From Cyclina sinensis (taxonomy: Eukaryota > Mollusca > Bivalvia > Venerida > Veneridae), in assembly GCA_012932295.1 (NCBI GenBank), contig JAAONU010000011.1, positions 47,494,352 to 47,558,351 on the forward strand: a stretch of DNA of 64,000 nt, read 5' to 3'. A program made the translations under genes and the position numbers. A model generated the notes under the pieces. The model was not told the DNA's origin and ran no database searches. It saw nothing but the letters and a program-made list of their open reading frames with translations. Below are positions 1-12,910 of the stretch, piece after piece; positions within the stretch are counted from its first letter, which is position 1; each line of letters opens with the position of its first letter.

Positions 1-1912
1 CGGTGTAAAACACAGAATCTAGCGTAAAATAGTCAGCAATACGAAAGAGACATTTATAAAAGCGGTATTTGAAATGGTGTCTATTCATGAGTGCTTATAC
101 TCATGTTAAGATACTACTAAAGCATGAATTTGTTCAGATATTTAGCAAATAAAAATGCATTTGCACTTGAAAAAAAATCTGGTTCCTCGCACTTATCTTA
201 TACCTTGATGAAGACGAGTATTTTTTGAAAACTAGTGCTCTAGGTACTACGCCACAGAACCATTCGTTACTGCTTCTCTACCGTAACAGTTGTACAATCG
301 GGTCATGTCGTTAAAATCCTAGCAAATAACTTTAATATAAACATAGACGCTTTTCGTATACCTGTGCCATAATTAAGACGAACAATCCTGGCAATTGCAG
401 GCATTCTTTGCTATGAGATATTATTGTTGATTTAGCCTTGACACATACAACTACAATAAACAGTTCTAACAACTATTCTTTCCACAGGCTTTTCTCAAAG
501 TAAAAATTATATAAAAATACAAAACTATATAATAATATAATATAATTCGGCGGCGAACAATAACTGACAAATTGTTTCGTCCATTCTAGCATTTCTACAA
601 ACATTCCTAACTTCCCAGATAGTAGATTCCAAAATCTATAAAAAGAATGTTAAAATAAGAGGCCGCCTTTTTTTCTTACCAAAGATTATGTACATGAACA
701 ACTCTATACAACAATATATTCACACCCTGCTTTTCAAGAGAAAAGTGTTGTCCACATGTTTATTTGATATCCGTAACACAACAAAACATGACAAGCTACA
801 AGATAAGTTTACAAACAAAACATGTCAAGCTACAAGATAAGTTTACAAACTAAATTCTCATGTCAGTGTTTAGCCAGAACTAAAACATTTCTTAAATGTT
901 GTATCAGAGAATTCGACAATTAAGCAATCTTGCGAGTTATTTTCATCTTAACGAACTTGATGCTGCTACATTTTTGACATGTTTAATCGCTCATTTTTTG
1001 TAGTTTGACAATTTCGAAGTTCGTTGGCAAATGCAATACGGCTGTAGATTGAACATCTGTTTCGATTGGACTGCTAGTCATTAATTTGACTTTAGGACAT
1101 TCATTTCTCTTAAGTACTACTGGCTCTTAGTTTAAGTCAGCAGTGCATTCAAAACAGCACTTCCGTTTTGGTCTTGGAAATTCGAGGGGAAATTTGAAAA
1201 AGTCGCTTTTGACTGTAAGTTAGATTTTTTGAATTTCACCCAGAAATATTCTTTTGAGGTCTATAGAAAATGAACATTAAGAAGTGACATTTAAAGATGC
1301 ACTTTATGGTGTTAGTTGGACATTCGGATGTTTACTGAAACATGCAAAGTACATGTAAGTTGAAAATACCCTTCTGGCTAGTGGTTAAATATTTCGAAAT
1401 AATGTTTGAATGTGTCTATACGAAAATTCAGCTTGCCATAAGAAGTGCATTACGAATAAAAGTTCTGCCTGCATCGGAAAGTGTGCTTTTCAATAAATGT
1501 TGCACTAATAGGCAAAATTCGTTATCAAATGAAGCTCGAATGCTCAGCGAACTGTCAGCGATCTATTTTAAATGTACCTCCGAATGACCAGTTAACAACT
1601 AACAGCCAAAGTTAACAACTAACAGCCAACTTCACTTATCTCTAATACAACTCCTTCGAACAAACCATCAAAAACAAATTCATATGAATATTTTAGCTAT
1701 GTTGTTTTTATAAACATACATAAAAGCAACAAGTCATCAGTCAGTTACTTTTTTATTGGAAGAAAGTCAGATAGACTAATAAAAGATAATATCAAACATT
1801 TTATCTACGTTTGATTATTGTCTAACCACAATGCGTTACAGCTGCTTATTCACATGTTTCGAAATGATACTTCATATTTTCTAAAAATATGTATCAAAAC
1901 TTTTGTGTTCAT
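1..1912. other. 3' flank of gene A, no gene seen
   Basis: I see no supportable gene here. The stretch is AT-rich, and its open frames are short and lack family features or splice context. A short direct repeat (acaaaacatg-type, about 783-850) and a doubled 'ttaacaactaacagccaa' near 1592-1629 are the only visible local structures. The right-hand part is expected to hold the 3' UTR of gene A, which is transcribed leftward from 1913. Confidence 0.6.
1752..1757 (-). promoter_or_regulatory. candidate poly(A) signal of gene A
   Basis: The minus strand reads AATAAA here, about 155 nt downstream of the gene A stop codon. It is the closest canonical hexamer I found in the expected 3' UTR. The assignment rests on position and sequence only. 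Confidence 0.45.
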
Positions 1913-4900
1913 TCAACATCTTTTGCTTTCGGTTAGCATACCCCAGTACCTTGGTGGAGGCACACCATTGTATTTTATATCACATGCCCAGCAGTTTTTA
2001 TGTCTGTGACCATGATGTCTGACCTTTTTGGGTTCAGGCTGCTTTGTTTTAGTATTCGTTTCTTCGACCGCCACTTCGCTTTCAACTAAATCATCTTTGA
2101 CATTATGAGCGTCTATGGTTTTCAAGGTTTCTTCTGCATATTTTGTTTTATCAGTTTGCAATGTCTTGCACAGGATCAGCTCAGACAATATATACAATGC
2201 AACAACTGTAACTACACCAAGAAACATTCCTAGAGCGCCGTAAACGATGGTTTGTCCTGTTTTGTAATTCAAACATAAGTGCTGGTCTGAATTCCCAAGG
2301 AAACAGTTACAGTCCGAATAATGCATGTGTGGATCGGTCTGGAAAATAAACAGTTCAAATTTCAATTACAAATATTAAATAGATTTGCAACACAATTTGC
2401 TAACAAACATTCTTTATATTTTTCACAAATTTAAAGATAATTGTATTCAGATTTGATACATTTTTTGCAGTTTTTACAAATTCTTCTATCTCTAGGAATT
2501 CAAATGTATCTTCCGAGAATGATATGGGAGCGTAAAACAAGTCCGTAGTTTACAAAGATTGCTATAGAATTGTGCCATTCTTGTCGAAATTGATCTCGAA
2601 ATATATTTTTAGAACAGGAAACAAAATGTAAATTAAAATTTATGTCGTTCCAGGAGCAACTTAATCCTATTTCACTTAAAATAGTTTTAACATATTACAC
2701 CCTATGCTATTTTTTTAAGATTGAGTAGTGCAAAACTGGGTACAAAAATGTTGTGAAACATAGTTAAATTTTGTTTAACATTATTCTAAGACATTTCCTT
2801 AACATACGCTTTAAAAGAGTTCGCAAAGTACAGCGGCATCAGGTGTTTGCAGTTTTTCATTCAGAATTAATTAACAACATTTTATATGTACCCCTGTAAT
2901 TATTGCAGTGTTAAACTATCCAAGGATTTCAGATCAACATAACAAAACTGACGACAACATACGATAAAAACGAATTGACTTAGAAATTTCATTGAAATAC
3001 AGTCTAGAAAATATCAACCACGGCTGCCTTTAAGAGCTTGAACAGACAGGTGCTTAAATGCTTGAGTAATTATTAAACCAACATAAACCAACATTCACTA
3101 ACGAAAGAGTTGCCTTTGGAGAATACACCCAATAAAATAGTAGTAATAGAAGTAATAATTAATACTATAGAAAGTGTGAAACATAATGAGCCTACCATAA
3201 ATGATGAAGTGACGAAGCTTTCATTCTGGTGTCTGTATGCACAGGTCATACCTTCCCAACCAACAACACAGAAACATTTGAAATATGTGCTATTATAACT
3301 CTTGCATCTACCATTGTTCTTACATGGCGTAGAATTGCAGGGATCCATACCTTCAACAAAAATCATATTTCTGCTCCTTGGCCTAGTTATGTCACTTTGT
3401 CAGTTTCAATATGTTATACGTGTATATGAAGGTGACTTATATATTTTGATACAGTAACAGACTGAAAGAACAAGCCAATTAAACGTAAAACTACAGAAAC
3501 TTAACGCACTTATTACGATTTATTTACCCGAATTATTTACATGTAATTTCACATTTTCTATCTGATTAAAAATATCAGTAGTTTAACAATGTGCATACAA
3601 AAGTTAAGATTTGTGTTTGTATTGGTATAATTTATGCTATACAGAATACACACCAGTTTGACAAATTTCTCCCGTAAACGTTACTGGACATGTGCACATG
3701 AAAGAGTCGACTAGATCAGTACAATTACCGTCGTTTAAACATGGATTATGCAAGCAATCATCTATGTCTGCAAGAAGGAAAGGTACAACATCTGTTTTAA
3801 TTCATTTAAAGCAACAAGAAGAACGACACAGTCAAAGGGTAAAGCCATATTTATCTCGGTCATTATTGTTATAAGTTCGTGCAATGTTTCGACGAAAGAA
3901 ACTTAGACTTCGCTTTTGTGACAGTTACTACGACATTCGTGTATGGCATATATAAAAAAATCTGCTAGGTCGAGTAAGTGGAAGGTGAAAATCGTATAAT
4001 AATACTGATTGCAGTTAGTCTCGATGTCAAAGTATTAATTTCAATAGAACATGTACCTATTTCACATCGTTCACCACTATACCCCTGCTGACAACCACAG
4101 AAGAAACTGTTGATGAGATTGAAACAGGTTCCGTTGTTTGTACAAGGGCCACTTTGACATTCATCTATGTCTGCAAATTAAGATAGCGAGTGTGACTTCT
4201 GCTTTTATTATTACAATGCCTTAAAAACTACATATACACTTTGATTTATAGAATATTCAGTTTCCTGGCTGCTTTTTCTATCAGCGCTTTTTAAGACTCA
4301 TGTGCAATATGTTTAGGCAATAACTTTTACCAGATACAACTTATAAATACTGTGACTTCTTTTTGAGTTACATTCGTGTGTCTCACTCACCTGTTTCGCA
4401 CACAGTGCCAGTGTACCCAGGCAGACATTCACACATAAAACCATTGACCTGATCATGACACGTTGCACTGTTTATACACGGCGTACTCTGACACTCATCG
4501 ATATCTAAAGAAACACAACAATCTCAAAGCTTATCGGTTATTACCACCGAAAGTTTTATTTATATGTGATAGTTTAATTCCACCAAATTTTTAAATGACA
4601 TTGTACAAAATGTACTTAAAGTATTTAAGGCAAGCTTTAGAATTCACTTAGTTATTGCCATCGACCTATTTTTATTACAACAGAAGTAGAAATGAAATAA
4701 TGCAAAGTCTATGTACAGATTTGTTACCAGTTTCGCAAAAGCTTCCGGTAAATCCGCCTGAGCAAGAACATACAAAAGAATCCGAGGTACCAATACGTGA
4801 GCACGTACCACTGTTCCGGCAAGGGTAACTGCTACAGGGGTCAGTATCTAAAACAATTAAAATAAGATATTTGTTCCTATGAGATCTAAAAAGAAAAAAC

Positions 4901-7900
4901 AATAACTTAATATATTAAAACTAACACATCAAATAAAAAATAAACAACAAAACACACACACGGACTCATCATTTATTATTTTATGACGGCTCAAACACTT
5001 AAAAATAAGTTGAACATCTGTTTTTTTCAATAACAGTGATCTCAACTATTACTTGTTATTAACTGAGGACAGTTAAAAATGTAAATATATCAGTTACACA
5101 TATTATTGACAGTTTATTTGATATAATATAACCCGAGACATTAGGCAAAGGTTTAATAAGCTGAAAGCTTTATACCCGGTCAAATAACTTATAAACACTT
5201 ATTAACGTAAAATTCCTTTGATAAGATAAATTTTTATTCATATTCTAGCAGCAAATTTATCATACTAAAAGGAAACCACTTATATAAATGACACAGGCGT
5301 TAAGGTCTTCAATGTCATTAGAAAATGGTTGATAATAAACTTGCATTATCAAGAAACATTCCAATATTTAATCTTGGTTTTTTTTCTTTTCAAAAGCGGA
5401 ATTTGCCGAATGGAAACAAGGTTTCTTCCATACTTACATACCGAAAGAAATAATAATAATAAGATTATATAAAACAATACAACTTACCAAATACATTAAT
5501 TTGAACACAGTGTGGGTCTGAATTAACTCTGTAAAAATAGCAAAAGAAACAATAACAGAGGAAAAATACAATAATGATTAAAAATATGTAAAAAAATAAT
5601 TTGACACAAATGACTTAAACATTAATACCCATATTACATGTTATGTTAACAACATACAATAAACCTGAAACAAGGATTTGTATACAGAATTTGAAAAAAG
5701 GTAGCAATTATCTATTTCGACAATTAAAGTCATTTTCTAGGGAAAAATAAATTTGAAATAGTTATAACTTCAAAGAGTGGCATTCAAATTATCTTCCAAG
5801 CTCAAAAACTATTACATAATATGCGAAGTGGTAAAAGAGCTTGTTGTATCAAGAATTACCCAAATGCATCAGAAACATCAGCGCATAAAGTGTGGTGTCC
5901 AATCTGTGCCATGCTAGGTGTCCACGTAACAGTGAAAACATAGACGTCAGCTCTTCCTGCAACGGAACTAATCGCAGACTTCTGGATTCCAGGTGGACCA
6001 ACCAGAGCAAACGATGTGACACTGGAAGGAAACAAGAAGCATACTATTTTACATTCTCCAGTTTAACATAATTGACCAGTTGTGAAGATGGACTAGCTTA
6101 TCTTGAAGTTGGGTACATACTAAGATCGCGGTCGGCATACTGGCAATTAACTGTAGGATCACTATCAAAGTTTTGCAGTCATTAAACAATCTCTTATAAA
6201 TTTTTTATAGAATATTACTTTGCTCCAACTGATAGCACGTAGACCTCAACAGTAAGTTGGTGTCCTTGATGTATATCTATGTCTCTGGTACCCGATGGCG
6301 TTGGTACAACAAAGATTGGTCTGTCACTACACTGTCTTGACGGAATATTTGGAGTTTCCACAAGAAACTGAAACAAAAATTACTTAACAACTTATTTTTT
6401 CTTGTAGTATTTTTTTTTTATCTTTAACACCACATCTTTCATATGAGACATGAAACAAATATCTAGAAATGAAAATGCAAGAAGTGTTTCGATTATTAGG
6501 CTTTTGTGTCCTGACGAAATCATTTTCACCGAGAAAGAAAGATTCATGTTTCATATTAAACTGTGATAATCCAACCGATTTACCTGAACAGGAACGCTAG
6601 AAAGGACATCATTGGTTGTATATGTAGCACCATTTAGTGTAATGCTTGATTTTGGCATGTCTTCAATTATCAAAGCAACCGCATAGATTCCACCAGGCTT
6701 ATGACTTGCCGTGAAAGTTAACGTGCAGGCATTCTGTAAAATAAACATAAAAAATGTGGGGTGGGGAGGGGTAACATTTTATAAATTATCATTCCAATGC
6801 GAGAAATAGGAAATTTGCTTCAGAGTTACTCTCCTTTTGTACTGAAGCAAGAATCATTTCGACGCGACCTGAAAAGATTAGTTATTTTATGTTGTCAGGG
6901 ATAGAGCAAGATAAAGAAATCATCCCATTTTGGGGACAACCATGGTTCTCTTTCATGCCAGTGTATAGCACTAATACATGGAACTTCAGTTTATCGTCTC
7001 ATTCGAAAGACAATAAGTAATGTTACTGGAGAAGTGGGAGATCGAACTCTCGACCTCTTGATTACCAGTCCAGGGCCTTACCCCTGGACCTCTGATCTGC
7101 TCTAAAGATATAGAAATCTGACCAATAGTACCAATAAATACATACAACTTAAAACGTATAAGCTATCGGACCAATAATAAAATTCAAGAAATTTCATTTC
7201 TACTTTATTCCCGTCACTAATATTTAATATCTGTGCCTCTGGTAATTTGATTTGTGTATTTGTTTGCAACCGTAATGTAATGAAGGCTCTCAAGGACTGT
7301 AAAAATAGAATACAATTTTAATGTCAATGTCTCTGCTATACAGCCATGGTTTCTACATATACTGTTTGATAGTCATATTTTTAAAACCTACGTCAGTTTC
7401 TGAAAAAATGACTTATAGCACATGGTTCTCGTGCGTCTAATTACGCCCTCATATGATACTCGCCTTAAAGACTGAAATTAAACATTGTACCTGATTCAGA
7501 ACAGAATTTGGAATGGCTTTGCAAACAGAATTGCACTCTGAACCGTTCGCCCATCTACACCGGATATTGTCATTGTCGGCATCTGACACTTGAAGTTTAA
7601 CTGTACTCGTACACCCATACTTGATGCTTCAATTGAACCACAAAACATCAAATCTTAAAACATTACAGACAGGACTTTTTACACGACAGTGTCAACTACA
7701 AGTACTAGGAATTTAATAACACAGGATTGTAATATTTACCAGGAGGTGCAAAGATATTTATACTAATGCTTAAATATATATATCCTTGTTGACAGATAAG
7801 TGTATCAAACTTAGCGTTTCCGAATTAAAATGCTTTGATTAAATAAAATAGTAAAAAAGAATTATAATCACTGAAACATAACAGCAGTTCATAGTCGAAA

Positions 7901-9622
7901 TTTTTGTGTAGACAGAAAATCTTTAAATTCAATAGAGAGGAAGAATTATTTCTTCAACCAGTAGATGAATTTTGTTGATTTGATTAAGTTCTTCGTCTTC
8001 GAAAAAGAAAATACCAAAAGCTAAATTGTTTACGTATATATAGGGTATCCTGTGTAGACTGGACTTGAATTCGGCCTGTTTATGTCCGATCTTTGGCGTA
8101 AATCCACATCGGTAGCAATGGTCCAGTCACCACTGGTTCCAGCTCCATAGTCCAAAGTTATCCAACAACAACTAGCGTACCTAAAATAAATTCTACCATT
8201 TAGTGTTCTGCAAACGTAACAAGTACCATTATGTTTCATTAGAGCTCTGTGGCGCATATAATATTTATAAGTGTTCTGCAAACGTGACAAGAACCATTAT
8301 GTTTCAATACAGCTCTGTGGTGCATATAATATTTATAAGTGTTCTGCAAACGTAACACGCAACATTATGTTTCAATACAGCTCTGTGACGTATATTATGA
8401 AGCGTCCGGCAGAATTAGGAAACACGTCAAACTCGTAATGTTATTAAAGTTTCATGTACACTAATTTTACTGTAAGAAAATTCCTAATTATTTCCCTGCA
8501 GTCGTGGAGTTTGATTCATAAAGTATTCAGATGTCATTTAATTCACGTAGAGCAAGAATAGAAAATAAGACTATAAATGAAGGCGCATATGAGTCTGTAA
8601 TTATAATAATGACATGGTCAAACTTTTTGCATAAACTATATTTTTCACATACTATGGACAAAGAGTAATTATATACGACGGCAAATACAGATTTTAAACT
8701 GAACACATATAAACTGGATTGTAAGATTGCAAGATTGCCAAGTTAACTGTAGAAGATATTTTTTATTATCTTTATGTACGAGTGATATTTACTTTAACAA
8801 AGTAAAAAATAAATCGGAAGTGGCCAGTTTCCTTGATCTAAGTATAATAAACAAAAAGGATGTAAAGAACAATCATACTTACTCTACAGTAAATTGTCCA
8901 GCATGTGAAAATGTATATGTAAACGTGTACTCTCCCTGCTCCCAGTCATGTAATTGACTGGCAGAACTGCACACATAACCAGCACGTGAAATCGTTGTTG
9001 ATGCCGCACATCCGGTTGTGCATGTCCAGTCAAAGTTTGTTCCGTTAACATATTGTCCAGAGAGAGCGTTTGTGCAACCTGCACCACCTCCGTAAGTCCA
9101 CCCAAGTTTGTAAGTAAACTCAACCTTGTAATGGAAACTATACTGTAAATTTTTCACAATAAAAGCACTAAAGTATTTTCATAAATCACATGTTATTGTG
9201 AATAAATGATGTAAACCAATGTTTAGGTAGGACAAATATCAAGAAATTCTGGTTTTAAAATATTTATTTATAAATATGTTTACGAGTGTTTCAATGTCTG
9301 CAATTTAACTGCATAAAAGTTTACACTGTATCAGTTTTATTCACACTGTAGTCAGTAAACTAAAGTTAACATTTGTTACTTTCTGTAAATTGTTTTCAAA
9401 AACTATATTCAGACAAAAGACATTTAAAACTTTCTTTTTTTCTTTTTTACATGTATATGTTATTACAAGTTAAGATATTTTTTAACTTTTAAGGTAAACC
9501 TGATTTGTCTTTCCAGTGGGTCTCCAGCTTATGGAGCCGCCGCGGAAGTGATTGCAGCTACAAAGTTCTACTATAACAAACAAAATCGTCCGAAACAACA
9601 TTGCGGTTTGATACCTTTTCAT
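1913..9622 (-). CDS. Gene A: type I transmembrane EGF-repeat receptor-like protein (14 exons)
   Basis: Predicted single-pass cell-surface protein of about 730 residues (723 if the second ATG at 9601 is used). Coding exons, 5' to 3': 9622-9500, 9124-8883, 8180-8034, 7626-7491, 6733-6584, 6367-6219, 6021-5860, 5528-5488, 4847-4728, 4504-4391, 4170-4057, 3767-3654, 3350-3196, 2338-1913. All introns are GT-AG and the phases join without stops. Residues 1-23 or so are a signal peptide, followed by NHFRGG. Residues 42-383 form an unassigned Cys-containing ectodomain. Four EGF modules (about 384-537) each come from one phase 1-1 exon; two begin DIDEC, the calcium-binding EGF pattern. A fifth EGF-like module spans 538-575. 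A membrane-proximal CNC segment precedes a helix at about 620-645. The tail is acidic and ends with [13 protein letters not shown] at about 699-711. The ligand and function are unknown. Database names such as Notch-like or fibropellin-like would reflect only the EGF repeats. The conserved second ATG matches the start of B, C and D. Confidence 0.86.
6861..7103 (-). repeat. tRNA-derived SINE in intron 4 of gene A
   Basis: On the minus strand a tRNA-like head (about 7100-7031) carries an A-box-like GAGGTCCAGGGGTAAG and a B-box-like GAGTTCGATCTCCC. It is followed by a body shared with copies at 13386, 13684, 21702 and 61644. The far end of the body is truncated relative to the B copy. The copy sits at the same intron position as the SINE of gene B. 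Confidence 0.7.
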
Positions 9623-9654
9623 TTTAAGACAATATTAACTGCAGCTTTGTTTGC

Positions 9655-9661
9655 TTTTATA
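9655..9661 (-). promoter_or_regulatory. TATA box of gene A
   Basis: The minus strand reads GTATAAAAGC here, 60 nt upstream of the conserved ATG at 9601. The same TATAAAA lies 60-61 nt upstream in genes B and C and 44 nt upstream in D. A TSS about 25-30 nt downstream would fall near 9630, which makes the first ATG (9622) very leader-proximal. Confidence 0.7.
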
Positions 9662-9684
9662 CTGCCACTCTATCTACAAACAAA

Positions 9685-9715
9685 AAGGAGGGGTGGCTCA
9701 AAAGTAATCACAACT
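9685..9715 (-). promoter_or_regulatory. conserved upstream promoter block, gene A
   Basis: The plus-strand text aaggaggggtggctcaaaag and the following taatcacaactt recur upstream of the TATA box in all four visible promoters (B 24429-24460, C 37441-37464, D 49099-49121). It sits about 24 nt upstream of the TATA box. The factor that binds it is unknown. Confidence 0.6.
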
Positions 9716-11084
9716 TATTTCTTCGTTAATCGTACGAAAAAAGGTACCCTGAACTGCTAAATGAAGCGTACTTTCAATTTAATAGATGTCTTGCGTAACA
9801 TTTACAGAAGATTATTACATACAATATTGAGCAAGGTTTACAATGAAATTATGGAATGTATAGATGTTTTATCTTTCATTTTCTTTGGGCTTATTTTGGT
9901 CACTTATATCTTTTTTAAGAAACATAATTTCTTTTTCGTTCAATTATCAAAATATACGCATAAATTATTATTATTAAGATATGATCGTCGAACTGTCGAC
10001 TATTGTAAAATTTAAACTAGAAGGCAGACGTTGTATAGCACGTTTCCCAGCACGCTCTAAATTACCTAATACGACGATATTGACGAAAATCAGTTCCTTA
10101 GAAAAGAAGAAAAAGAAAACTACTTACATAAAATATAAGATTTATAAAGATTAATTTTGGGCCACAAAAAAGTGTCTCTTATAACAGAAAGTATCTAGTA
10201 ACCGTGATTACTAAAGGTGAGTTTTAGTACATAAGAAAAATTGAAACATATGTCCCGTAAATATAATTGGGTGTTGAAATATAGATTGGATTTCATTCGG
10301 ACAGTTTCTGACATCAACGTTTGCACAATAGGTTATATAATAGTTTCTCGTAGTATACATTTATTTATTTATCAACCCTTGACCGTCTATCCTTGCTTCA
10401 TTTAGGAATATTAATTTAAACGCAATGCTTAAAGGGCTAAAAAAAAAAAGATTGTTTTTATCTTTCAATGATTTGAGAGATTACGATTCTTCCTGAATAA
10501 GATAAGAAATCTTGATTTAGTAAAACTTTCAACTTTTGATAATTGGCCCAACAGTACAGATTACGTTGATTTGTAAATTCTTCCTTCTATAGCCGGTGGT
10601 CAAAGCCACTGATGACGTTTAAAATGTTATTTGATATACAAAAGTGTTCGATAGACTTATTCAGTTGTTGATATAACGTCCAATAGTCATGATTTTACCT
10701 CTTATTTCCTTGACAGAAAAAGACCCAATTTCAAAGGTTATGTAAGTGTATCATCATAAATAGTTCAAGTTGTTTCAAGGTGTACTTCCTTACGCACTAA
10801 CATGCTCAAGCGAAGTATTTCAGGAAGTCTGAATAAAACTTGAAAAGCCCCTCTAACAATGAATGTTTTAGAAGTGACTTTTTCAAATACAAGATATTTT
10901 GATTTTCCAACAAAATGTTTAACCATGACAAAACATATTTTTATTACATCATCGTGTTTTAAAGCGACTGAATCACAGAATTTAGCTGATTTTCCTTTTT
11001 CTTAAAAATTTAAGAGCAGTTAGTACAACATAGAAAAACATAATATTATCCTTCTATACACCAGGAAACTGAAAAGAAAAGTCT

Positions 11085-11162
11085 AAAACCAGGATTGGAA
11101 CCCATGCCCTTTCGGTCAGTAAAATATAGTGTGAGGATGCACACCACTGAACCACAGGTTTC
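11085..11162 (-). repeat. tRNA-like SINE head (short copy)
   Basis: The minus strand reads TGGTTCAGTGG (A-box-like) and, after a long loop, GGGTTCCAATCCTGG (B-box-like). Spacing and sequence are tRNA-derived, but an intact cloverleaf with a clear anticodon arm is not evident, so I call it a SINE relic rather than a tRNA gene. Confidence 0.45.
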
Positions 11163-12300
11163 TTTAAAATTAATGATATAACTAAAGTGTCGACCCTGAG
11201 AATAACGGGGTAATTCTTTTATCGATAAACTTGTGTCAAACTTTATATTGAGATGTGTTTCTGTAGCAAAAAATGAGTCAGTAACTTAGTATAGGTATGT
11301 TCTTCACAATAACAGCTAGAATTTCTAGATATACAAACATTTTCTTTTTGTTTCATCGTCGGCTTATTTGTCAGTAGTTTTAAGGCAGATGGGAAATCAA
11401 TAACAGTGGGGTTAGTCTCACTATTTCGCCTCCGAAAGTGAACTGATTTTATAGGCTGACATTTTATAGTTGTTACCTTCTACGTCTCTCGTTGACCTGC
11501 AGCTGATCAAGCGGATTCGCCAAATAGTATGTGGTTGGGCACATAATATCGCTCGTTTGTCCAATATTTTGCAGAGTTTACAAAACAATGATGACGTTAA
11601 GATATAATAAGATAACTTTAATCATACTTGTCTCTTTCATGTATCAAAAACACACAGAAAATATAAGTATAAACCGAAACACTTGTTTTGTAATTGTTTA
11701 TCCGTCATTTTCATTTAAATTTTGGCAATCGGAATTCCTTGTCGATAAAGGAAATGATGTGATTGTTGCAGAGGATATTACCCGAAGCGTTCTTTCTGCG
11801 AGATTTCCGCTCGGTTATAGGTTGTGTTTATTTTAGATCAGTGGATCAGACAGAAATCTTGAAAAATTCTTTTTTTATTTCACTTTAATAACTGAATCCA
11901 GGAGGGGTTATCCCGGACGAACCCCCATCTTACGAAGATGAAAGTCCGTAACAGAAAGATGCATTGCATCTCAGAATAAACAACCCAGAGCGGGATTTGC
12001 AATCGTAACAATTCGGCCTTTCCGACAACTTCGTATAAAAGACCTCGTATGTAAGTGTATGAATACACCAAATGGTAATTCGCCCCGGCTTTAATAAAAA
12101 TCTAAACAAACATGGCAGAACTCAAGCAGTGTTTGTCTTATGCATTAGAAAAAAATGAAAATGAATGTTAATTTAAAGTATAAACATGCAAAGGCTTTAA
12201 GAAATGTTTTCAATTTAGCATACACCACCTGTATTATAAAATAGTCCAATATGGCGCCTACCATATTATTTCCGAGGTGACTTATTGAAGTCGCTCGAGG

Positions 12301-12375
12301 TGTTCCGAATGCGGGATATGAACTCCGATCTCCTGCGTGACTGGCCAATACTCTAACCACTGAGCCAAAGAATCG
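12301..12375 (-). repeat. tRNA-like SINE head (second family)
   Basis: The minus strand contains TTTGGCTCAGTGGTTAGAG, a good A box, followed by GAGTTCATATCCC, a degenerate B box. It differs from the main SINE family in the window. The B box lacks the usual GGTTCRA core, arguing for a decayed retroposed copy. Confidence 0.45.
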
Positions 12376-12789
12376 ATTTCCTGACGCAGTTGTCTGAGGT
12401 TGTATTTGAACAGTTATAGGAAGGTGTGCACTAGACCGTAACAATACAGAAACACAATATCGTGATAAAATACTCTTTTATATCTGCACATTATAAATAA
12501 CTTAAAATATGACATTTTAACAAATGTATCGTGTATGATAACCAATTGTTAACAAACAATATCGTAATAATAGTTTGTTCAAGTACTTAATCAATAATTA
12601 TGAAAATGTCTTTGGTAAACTTTCGTAAGCTTTTTTATGTGTAAAATAAAACAGAACAAACAAAGCTATATTCGTTATCTGACAAGATAATACATATGTA
12701 AATTAACTGAAATCAGCAAAATGATATTGTTTGTCGAAAACCCCTTTAGGTAAAAAAATCTCATCCGTGATCATTTTAATATACTTTTG

Positions 12790-12910
12790 TCTGGTTTTTT
12801 TCCCAACTTGACTTCCTTCTTTCTGATAGACTGGCCGCTACATTCGTATAGACACTCGTTTTCGATGTAAACTTCATATCTGTTCGGACAACTTGACATG
12901 AAATGATTGT
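12790..12910 (-). other. conserved spacer block, copy 1
   Basis: A segment of about 110 bp is recognisably repeated at 26845-26955 and more distantly at 51675-51780, always well upstream of an array gene. The minus strand shares GAAGTTTACATCGAAAA-like text and AAGGAAGTCAAGT. Near 51.7 kb the block lies in an open frame that starts with a hydrophobic stretch; here and at 26.9 kb the frame is not preserved. It could be a regulatory element or the relic of an exon. Confidence 0.4.

Noticed and set aside
1342..1587. 81-codon open frame on the plus strand
   Set aside because: No signal peptide, domain, splice context or paralogous counterpart; length is within chance for AT-rich DNA.
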